Positions 35,901-42,333 of a DNA stretch of 42,333 nucleotides are shown here, piece after piece. The notes beneath the pieces were generated by a model that was not told where the DNA came from, did not search any database, and was given only the letters and a program-made list of their open reading frames with translations. The position numbers were made by a program, and so were the translations under genes. The number at the start of each line of letters is the position of its first letter. Within the stretch, counting starts at the first letter, position 1. The stretch spans positions 1 through 42,333 of the forward strand of contig CANPOS010000015.1 in the NCBI GenBank assembly GCA_947575745.1, written 5' to 3'. This DNA comes from an uncultured Clostridium sp. (lineage in GTDB: Bacteria > Bacillota > Clostridia > TANB77 > CAG-508).

Positions 35901-38900
35901 AAGGCAAAAGAAAAACTAAACAAAGACGAACAAGAATATATTAAAAAAATTGCTAAAGATACATGGGAATATTTTTCAGAATATATGAATAAAGAAAATA
36001 ACTTTCTTCCACCAGATAACTATCAAGAAAGTAGAAGAGAAAAGTTAGTCCCAAGAACTTCTTCAACAAATATAGGACTAGGATTACTTACAATAGTTTC
36101 AGCCTATGATTTAAAATTTATAGAACTAGACAAAGCAATAACAAAATTAGAAAATGTAATAGATACAATTCAGAAATTAGATAAATGGAATGGGCATTTA
36201 TATAACTGGTATAACACAAAAACGCTAAAACCATTAATACCAAGATATGTATCAACAGTAGATAGTGGAAACTTTGTAGGGTATTTATATACATTAAAAG
36301 AATTTTTAGAACAAAAAAAGTATACACAATATAAAGACAGGGTAGAAATGCTAATTACCATAGTAGATAAAATTATACAAGATACAGACTTTTCGTATTT
36401 ATATAGCGAAGAAAATAGACTATTATCAATAGGATATAACATAGAAGAAAATAAGTTAACAGACACATATTATGACTTACTCGCATCAGAAGCAAGACAA
36501 GCAAGTTTAATTGCAATAGCAAAAAAGGATATAGAAGCAAAACACTGGAACAACTTAAGTAGGACATTAACAAAACTAGATAAATATAAGGGGCTTGTAT
36601 CATGGTCAGGTACAGCATTTGAATATCTAATGCCAAATATAAATATAAAAAGATACAAAGGAAGTCTGCTAGACGAATCTTGCAAATTTATGATAATGAG
36701 TCAACAAAAGTATGCAAATAAACTACGGAATACCTTGGGGAATATCAGAAGCGGCATTTAATCTAAAAGACTTAAACTCAAATTACCAATATAAAGCTTT
36801 TGGAGTTCCATGGTTAGGCTTAAAAAGAGGATTAGCAGACGAAATGGTAGTATCAAGTTATGGAACAATACTTGCCATAACAGATTATCCAAAAGAAGTA
36901 TTACAAAACTTAAAAAGATTAGAAGAAGAAGGAATGTATGGAAAATATGGGTTTTATGAATCAATAGACTATACACCATCAAGGCTTCCAGTAGGGAAAA
37001 AGAAAGCAGTTGTAGAAACATATATGGCACACCACCAAGCACTAATTTTACTATCAATAAACAACTTAATAAACGATAACATTTTACAAACAAGATTTAT
37101 GAAAAATCCAGAAATACAAGCAATAGATATTTTATTACAAGAAAGAATGCCAAGAGACATGCTAATAACAAAAGAAAAGAAAGAAAAAACTAAGAAAATA
37201 AAATATTCAGGATTTGACAATTATATAGAGAATTCATATACAAAAATAGATAATCATTTAAGAAAAGCTACAGTAATTACAAATGAAAATTATAGGATAT
37301 GTATAAATGACAAAGGAGAAGGCTTTAGTAAATACAAAGACATACTTGTAAATAAATATAAAGAAACAAAAGACATTCCACAGCGGAATATTTTTCTATG
37401 TAAGAAATGTAAGGAACAATAAGATGTGGAAAACAAACTTTGATTACAGAGATGAAAATAAAGGAAAATATGAAGTAATCTTTGCAGAAGATAAAGCGAA
37501 GCTAATAAAAGCAAAAGACAATATAGAAACAGAAATAAGTATAATTACTGCCGAAAATCCGGGAGTAGAAATAAGAAGTATTAAGATAAAAAATAATTCT
37601 AATAAAGAAGAAATCTTAGAAATAACTTCAATATTTGAACCAGTACTATCAAAAATGGAAGATGATATATCGCACCCTGCCTTTAATAATTTATTCTTAA
37701 AATACAGTATGCTTGAAAATGGAGACTTAATTGTAAAAAGAAATAAAAGAGGAAACACAAATGAAATATACCTTGGAACAAACCTATTTGTAGAAAATGA
37801 AGAAAATGGAGAACTAGAATATGAAATAGACAGTAATAAAGCATATAAAATGATAGAAAATGGTGTACCTTTTTCTAAAGAATTAGGGCTTGTAACAGAC
37901 CCATGTGTAGCACTAAAAAGAAAAGTAAAAATAAAGGAAAATGAAGAAATAACATTAAATTTAATAATTAGTGTATCTGAAGATTTACAGCAAGTGGAAG
38001 AAAATTTAAAATACTATAAAATACAAGAAAATGTAAATAGAGAATTTAATATATCAAGAGCAAAAGCAGAAGAAGAAGCAAGATATTTATCATTAAGTAG
38101 CAAAGACTTAAACACATTCCAAGCATTAGTGCCTTATGTAGTATTCCAAAATCCAATGAAATCAGTATATTTAAGCAATTTACCTAAAATAGAATATAAA
38201 CAAAGTGACTTTTGGAAATATGGAATATCAGGAGACTTACCAATAATGCTAGTATTAACAAAAACACTAAATGATGTATATCTAGTAAAAGAAATTCTAA
38301 AAGCACATGAATATCTGAGAATAAAAGGAATAAACACAGATTTAGTAATTCTAGACTATGAAAAGAATGTATATGAGCAATACGTAAAAGAACAGATAAT
38401 ACAAGAAATACTAAATATGCAAATAGGCTATTTGCAAAATATTAGTGGAGGAATTTTCTTATTAAATAAGAATGAAATAGAAGACGAAGATTTATTCAAA
38501 ATGAAAGCAAATATAATAATAAATGCTAGCAAATCAAATATATATGAAGCAATAAAAGAAATGGAAGAAGAATATAAAACAAAAGTAAAAAATCCAGGAG
38601 AAGAAAAAAGAAGCGATATAAAAATTCCAGATTTTGAACAAATAAAGCCCAATATTGACTTTAGCAAATTGAAATATTTTAATGGAATAGGCGGATTTAC
38701 TGAAGACGAAAAAGAATATATAATAAAGATGAATAAAGAACAAGCACCGCCAATGTCTTGGAGTAATATATTAAGTAATAAAAAATTTGGAACAGTGGTA
38801 ACTAGCAATATGGGAGGATATACTTGGAGTAAAAACAGCAGGCTAAACAGAATAACAAGCTGGGCAAATACACCAGCAAATGATATTCCAACAGAAATAA

Positions 38901-41061
38901 TATATATAAAAGATATAGACTATCAAAAGACATGGAGCTTAAATCCTTTGCCAATGCCTGATGAAAATGATTATTATGCATTCTTTGGTTTCGGATATAC
39001 TAGATTTTATCACGCAAGCCTTGGAATAATGCAAGAAACCGAAATTTTTGTGCCAGTAGAGGACAGCATTAAAATAAATTTGGTAAGATTAAAAAACACA
39101 ACATCAGAGAAAAGACACCTAAAATTAGTATATTATATAAAACCAGTACTACGGAGAAGATGAAACAAAAACAGACGGATATATAGATATAAACTTACAA
39201 AACAATATAATATATGCAAAAAATATTTATGGAGATAACTTATCAAAAAATGTATATGTATCAAGTAGCGAAAAAATTATATCTTACACAGGAAACAATA
39301 TATCATTTGTAGGAAATAGAGATTTAAGTAATCCAACTCGGACTAGAAAAAGTAGAATTAAGTCGCGAAAACTCTCTTGGAACGAAGTCATGTATTGCAA
39401 TAGAAATTGGAATAGACTTAGAACCTTATGAAGATAAAAAAATGACTTTAATGCTTGGAGAAGAAGACGAAAAAGAGGAAATAGAAAATAAAGCTCAAAA
39501 GTATAGTAATATACAAAACACACTAGAAGAACTAAAGAAGGAAAAAGACTATTGGAACAATATTTTAAGAAAAATACAAGTTAAGACACCAGTAGAATCA
39601 ATGAATATAATGTTAAATGGTTGGGCAATGTATCAGACAATAGTATGTAGACTTTATGCTAGAACTGGATATTATCAATCAGGAGGAGCATTTGGATTTA
39701 GAGATCAGCTTCAAGATGCATTATCTACAAAGTATGTAGATTTATGCACACTAAAAGAACAAATATTAAAACACTCAAAGCACCAATTTGAAGAAGGAGA
39801 TGTAGAACACTGGTGGCATGATGAAACAAGAAGGGGAATAAGAACAAGATTTTCAGACGATCTTTTATGGCTACCATATAGTGTGTGCGAATATATAGAA
39901 TTTACAGGAGATTATAATATACTAGATGAAGTAACTCCATATATAAGCGGAAATCCTTTAAGTATTAATGAAGACGAAAAGTACGATTTATATACAGAAA
40001 GTGAAAAGCAAGAAAGTATATATAAACATTGTATAAATGCAATAGAACACTCATTACAATTTGGAGAAAATGGACTTCCTAAAATAGGCTCAGGAGATTG
40101 GAACGATGGATTTAGTACAGTTGGAAACAAAGGACAGGGCGAAAGTGTTTGGCTAGGGTTTTTCCTATATAATATATTAGATAGATTTGATAAAATATGT
40201 GAAAAAGTAGGAAAGACAGAATATATACAAAAATACGAAGGAATAAAAGAAGAACTAAAAAGAGCACTAAATACAAATGGTTGGGACGGAAGATGGTACA
40301 AAAGAGCATTTATGGATACGAAAGAAATTCTAGGAAGTTCAGATAATGAAGAATGTAAAATAGATAGTATTGCACAAAGTTGGTCAGTTATTTCTAATGC
40401 AGGAGATAATGACAAAAAATATATAGCAATGGAGAGTTTAGAAAATTATTTAGTAAATAAAGAAGTAGGAATAATAAAATTACTAGATCCACCTTTTGAA
40501 AATAGTTCATTAGAGCCAGGATATATAAAAGCATATTTGCCAGGAGTAAGAGAAAATGGAGGACAATACACACATGCAGCAGTATGGGCAGTTATTGCAT
40601 CAGCAATGCTGAAACTGAACAATAAAGCATACGATTTTTATAGAATGATAAATCCAATAGAACATGCAAAAACAGAAGAACTTATGCTAAGATACAAAGT
40701 AGAACCTTATGTTATAGCAGCAGATATATATGGGTGTTCAAATCTTCTTGGGAGAGGAGGATGGACATGGTATACAGGATCTAGTAGTTGGTTCTATAAA
40801 GCAGGAATTGAATATATATTAGGATTAAAAATAGAAGAAGGAACTTTACGAATTGAACCATGTATACCAAAAGACTGGAAGGAATACAAAATAAGATACG
40901 AATACAAAACAAGTATATATAATATAGTTGTAAAAAATCCAAATGAAAGTGAAACAAATAGTGTGAAAGACTTTTTTGTAAATGGCGAAAAAATAGAAGA
41001 AAAGCAAGTTAAGTTAATAGATAATGGAAGAATAAATGAGATAGAAGTTGTGCTAGGATAG
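32950..41061 (+). CDS. Cyclic beta-1,2-glucan synthase-like protein (GT84-glucoamylase-GH94), read through nine +1 CGG sites
   Basis: Ten conceptual pieces join into one 2700-residue protein when the C of each of nine in-frame CGG codons is dropped; 8112 minus 9 bases is a multiple of three and every intersite distance fits. Order: N-terminal domain; membrane helices (about 388-440); GT84 glycosyltransferase (VVIPTIIDNGEKV, ILGDCTCGE, D621-A-D623, RWIRGDWQ near 769); further helices (about 800-970); glucoamylase-like domain (GTAFEYLMP, GIPWGISEAAFN near 1258); two GH94 phosphorylase-like regions with VELSRENSLG and SGDWNDGF (Asp 2383). This matches NdvB/Cgs proteins that build and trim beta-1,2-glucan at the inner membrane. 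Start TTG at 32950 after AGAGAGG. Glucan type and product are inferred. Confidence 0.88.
34384..34386 (+). other. In-frame CGG(A), +1 recoding site 5 (Gly479)
   Basis: The context is AAT CGG AGA. Dropping the C gives PTIIDNGEKVKKLVNTLEVF, the GT84 start motif. Confidence 0.8.
34469..34471 (+). other. In-frame CGG(A), +1 recoding site 6 (Gly507)
   Basis: The context is CTT CGG AGA. Dropping the C gives YFTILGDCTCGEKQTEE, the family LGD motif. Confidence 0.8.
34575..34577 (+). other. In-frame CGG(A), +1 recoding site 7 (Gly542)
   Basis: The context is GAG CGG AAT. Dropping the C gives KTEGIPIFNFFYRKRIWNE; the zero frame stops shortly after. Confidence 0.8.
35005..35007 (+). other. In-frame CGG(A), +1 recoding site 8 (Gly685)
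   Basis: The context is GAT CGG AGG. Dropping the C gives FAGDGGVDSYTNAISDIYQD, matching the conserved GG(I/V)D-Y element of the family. Confidence 0.82.
35774..35776 (+). other. In-frame CGG(A), +1 recoding site 9 (Gly941)
   Basis: The context is ATT CGG AAT. Dropping the C gives NVIIGVIGIVLCTTIKLDNL, a continuous membrane helix. Confidence 0.8.
36726..36728 (+). other. In-frame CGG(A), +1 recoding site 10 (Gly1258)
   Basis: The context is CTA CGG AAT. Dropping the C gives YANKLGIPWGISEAAFN, the hallmark motif of the glucoamylase-like domain. Confidence 0.85.
37384..37386 (+). other. In-frame CGG(A), +1 recoding site 11 (Gly1477)
   Basis: The context is CAG CGG AAT. Dropping the C gives IPQGIFFYVRNVRNNKMWKT, the start of the GH94-type sandwich domain. 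Confidence 0.82.
39152..39154 (+). other. In-frame CGG(A), +1 recoding site 12 (Gly2066)
   Basis: The context is CTA CGG AGA. Dropping the C gives KPVLGEDETKTDGYIDINLQ; the zero frame stops three codons on. Confidence 0.8.
39339..39341 (+). other. In-frame CGG(A), +1 recoding site 13 (Gly2128)
   Basis: The context is ACT CGG ACT. Dropping the C gives NPTGLEKVELSRENSLGTKS, containing the conserved LSREN element. Confidence 0.82.
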
Positions 41062-41090
41062 TTGTAAATTGACATAAAACATGATATAAT
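41062..41090 (+). promoter_or_regulatory. Promoter of the small cysteine-rich gene
   Basis: TTGTAA at 41062-41067, 17 bases, TATAAT at 41085-41090. The leader of about 60 bases contains a small TTCTCT/AGAGAA hairpin. Confidence 0.55.
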
Positions 41091-41156
41091 TAACTGATTT
41101 CTCTAAAAAGAGAAAGGTTAGTACAAACTTTCTGTATTTATGAAAGGAAGTAGCTT

Positions 41157-41447
41157 ATGGCAAAATCTAAGCAGAAGCAACACCAATGGAGGGAAATTCC
41201 TCAAACTGATATCTCAGGAGGTTGTAGGGACTACTCCACTCCCGAAGGTATTGGAGCGAAGCGGTGCCTCGAAGAGGTTATGTCTGGCAAGAAGAAGTGC
41301 TACTGCACTGACCATTGCTCTCACCGCATTTGCCAACAAAGAAGAAAGGAAAGGGGCGACGAGCTTTGCAGAAATGCCGAAGCTGAGGGATGCATCTTTC
41401 CCGAATGCAAAACCTGCCCTCGCTATAAGCCTTGTTGGGTAGACTGA
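41157..41447 (+). CDS. Small cysteine-rich protein, GC-rich, possibly foreign
   Basis: The ATG at 41157 follows GAAAGGAAG by 6 bases. The zero frame encodes 96 residues with a basic start (MAKSKQKQHQWREIPQ) and a cysteine-rich end (KKKCYCTDHCSHRICQQ, CIFPECKTCPRYKPC), suggesting metal binding or disulfides; I recognise no family. Composition and codons (CGC, CTC, GCC, AGG) differ sharply from neighbouring genes. It contains an in-frame CGG at 41262. Read as arginine the cysteine pattern is kept; read by the +1 rule it would give a 94-residue product ending AISLVG with few cysteines. The cysteine-rich reading seems more natural. It has its own promoter and terminator. Confidence 0.5.
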   Translation: MAKSKQKQHQWREIPQTDISGGCRDYSTPEGIGAKRCLEEVMSGKKKCYCTDHCSHRICQQRRKERGDELCRNAEAEGCIFPECKTCPRYKPCWVD

Positions 41448-41462
41448 TACCTGACATAAAGC

Positions 41463-41495
41463 GTGTCCATCTAAGAAATTGGATGGACACACTTT
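41463..41495 (+). terminator. Terminator of the cysteine-rich gene
   Basis: GTGTCCATC (41463-41471) pairs with GATGGACAC (41482-41490), followed by a short T-rich stretch. Confidence 0.65.
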
Positions 41496-41499
41496 ATAT

Positions 41500-41532
41500 G
41501 GGTGATTTTGGGGACGGAGTAAAAAATCACCC
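41500..41532. repeat. GGTGATTTT-type short hairpin repeat
   Basis: GGGTGATTTT (41500-41509) and AAAATCACCC (41523-41532) pair around GGGGACGGAGTAA. This GGGGACGGAG hairpin is of the REP-like kind scattered in many bacterial genomes. Related copies lie at 29322 and inside the palindrome at 5934. Confidence 0.6.
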
Positions 41533-41616
41533 AAAAGCATATTAGGATTTGTAACATTTTTGTAACATAAATGTAATAATCATTTTAAATCTAGAGGTAA
41601 TTGAAGTTGTTAATTT

Positions 41617-41656
41617 AAAAAATAAATCTGTTGCAATTGCAACAGATTTATTTTTT
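41617..41656. promoter_or_regulatory. Perfect 20-bp palindrome upstream of nrdD
   Basis: Bases 41617-41636 and 41637-41656 are exact reverse complements (centre GTTGCAATTGCAAC), ending in a T run. It could be a terminator for upstream read-through or a control site for nrdD, whose likely -10 (TATAAT, 41665-41670) follows at once. It does not look like the known NrdR box. Confidence 0.5.
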
Positions 41657-41705
41657 CTGTGATATATAATCTAAGTCAAGAAAAAACAATTCGGGGGGAA
41701 ATCAA

Positions 41706-42333
41706 ATGAAAATAGTAAAGAGAGATGGAACAATAGTAGACTACAATTCAGACAAAATTAGAACTGCTATAAACAAAGCAAATAATGAGGTATCAAGAAA
41801 AGAAAAGGCTTCAAAAGAAGATATAGAAGAAATAATAAGATATATAGAAGAATTAAATAAAAAAAGAATTTTAGTAGAAGACATACAAGATGTAATAGAA
41901 GAAAAATTAATGGAAATTGGAAAATATCAATTAGCAAAAAAATATATTACATACAGATATACTAGAGAGTTAGTTAGAAAAGCAAATACAACAGATCAAT
42001 CAATCAAAGAATTAATAGATGGAGAAAGTGATTACTGGAATAATGAAAACTCTAACAAAAATGCAACAGTTGTAACAACACAAAGAGATTACTTAGCAGG
42101 AATTACAAGCACAGATATAACAAGAAGATTTCTACTTCCAGAAGATATAGTAAAAGCACATGACGAAGGAATTATTCATTTCCATGATGCAGACTATTTT
42201 GCACAAAATGCATTACATAACTGTGACTTAATAAACCTTGATGACATGCTTCAAAATGGAACAAATATTAATGGAGTAATGATAGAAAAACCACATAAAT
42301 TTTTAACAGCAATGACAATTGCAACACAAATAA
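41706..42333 (+). CDS. nrdD: Anaerobic ribonucleoside-triphosphate reductase, 3'-partial
   Basis: The first 209 residues are in the window. They start with an ATP-cone allosteric domain (MKIVKRDGTIVDYNSDKIRTA, to about residue 95). The catalytic barrel then begins with TQRDYLAGITSTDITRRFLLPEDI, AHDEGIIHFHDADYF and LHNCDLINLDDMLQNGT, all typical of NrdD. This glycyl-radical enzyme reduces NTPs to dNTPs without oxygen and needs the activase NrdG, probably encoded downstream. The ATG lies 8 bases after GGGGGG. It indicates an anaerobic or facultative host. The gene runs off the window end. Confidence 0.92.
   Translation, partial: MKIVKRDGTIVDYNSDKIRTAINKANNEVSRKEKASKEDIEEIIRYIEELNKKRILVEDIQDVIEEKLMEIGKYQLAKKYITYRYTRELVRKANTTDQSIKELIDGESDYWNNENSNKNATVVTTQRDYLAGITSTDITRRFLLPEDIVKAHDEGIIHFHDADYFAQNALHNCDLINLDDMLQNGTNINGVMIEKPHKFLTAMTIATQI

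Noticed and set aside
32950..41061. Pseudogene or several separate genes instead of one recoded gene
   Set aside because: All nine breaks are the same one-base C insertion before GGA, no other indel or stop occurs, and the joined product keeps every family motif. Decay would not be so uniform. The internal pieces lack ribosome sites and natural starts.
41140..41442. 100-residue ORF overlapping the cysteine-rich gene
   Set aside because: Its own ATG has no ribosome site. It would only matter as the +1 continuation after the CGG at 41262.
41214..41540. Minus-strand ORF opposite the cysteine-rich gene
   Set aside because: It has no ribosome site or promoter, it crosses the terminator, and the plus-strand signals are better.

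Overview
The window is AT-rich, strongly A-biased at third codon positions, and carries a Firmicutes gene set: prs, rpsU, the M16 pair yfmF/yfmH, a Spo0E-like phosphatase, mecA, radC-mreBCD-mrdA-minC and nrdD. Strong Shine-Dalgarno sequences and sigma-A type promoters (one is a perfect TTGACA-17-TATAAT) agree. It looks like an uncultured, low-GC, anaerobic (nrdD) gut-type clostridium. No rRNA, tRNA, CRISPR array or complete insertion sequence was seen.

Layout: 1-925 is the 3' part of a surface or pilin-like gene whose GC-rich end looks like a variable repeat of a diversity-generating retroelement. 1275-5921 holds prs, rpsU, yfmF, yfmH and a spo0E-like gene, with two copies of a structured intergenic repeat. 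mecA (minus) faces them. 6766-12841 is a cell-shape operon (DUF4321, radC, mreB, mreC, mreD, mrdA, minC) behind a promoter overlapped by a perfect inverted repeat. 13016-13992 (minus) holds three small clostridial proteins of unknown role. 14598-29265 encodes two very large secreted, membrane-anchored adhesin-like proteins (1705 and 3175 aa), followed by a small coiled-coil protein. 30179-32772 (minus) is a three-gene ABC exporter. 32950-41061 is a roughly 2700-residue cyclic beta-glucan synthase-like GT84/GH94 protein. A small GC-rich cysteine-rich gene and the start of nrdD close the window.

Main observation: five genes (the variable surface protein, mreB, an ABC ATPase, an ABC permease and the cyclic glucan synthase-like gene) are broken into 14 conceptual ORF pieces at the 13 in-frame CGG codons. 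At every one, dropping the C of CGG (reading CGGA or CGGT as glycine GGA or GGT in the +1 frame) restores the family sequence exactly, including the universal glycine of MreB phosphate-2, the Walker A glycine and the GIPWGIS motif. Nine of the 13 lie in one gene. I found no frame break without a CGG, and no in-frame CGG in about 8,900 codons of the intact AT-rich genes. CGG out of frame is common and harmless. This suggests that CGG is not an ordinary arginine codon here and that CGGN is decoded as one glycine by +1 recoding, through a quadruplet-reading glycine tRNA or one-base skipping at an unassigned codon. The one in-frame CGG that need not shift lies in the GC-rich cysteine-rich gene at 41157, which may be foreign.

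All ORF and motif reading was done by eye. Family assignments rest on recognised motifs, not on searches.
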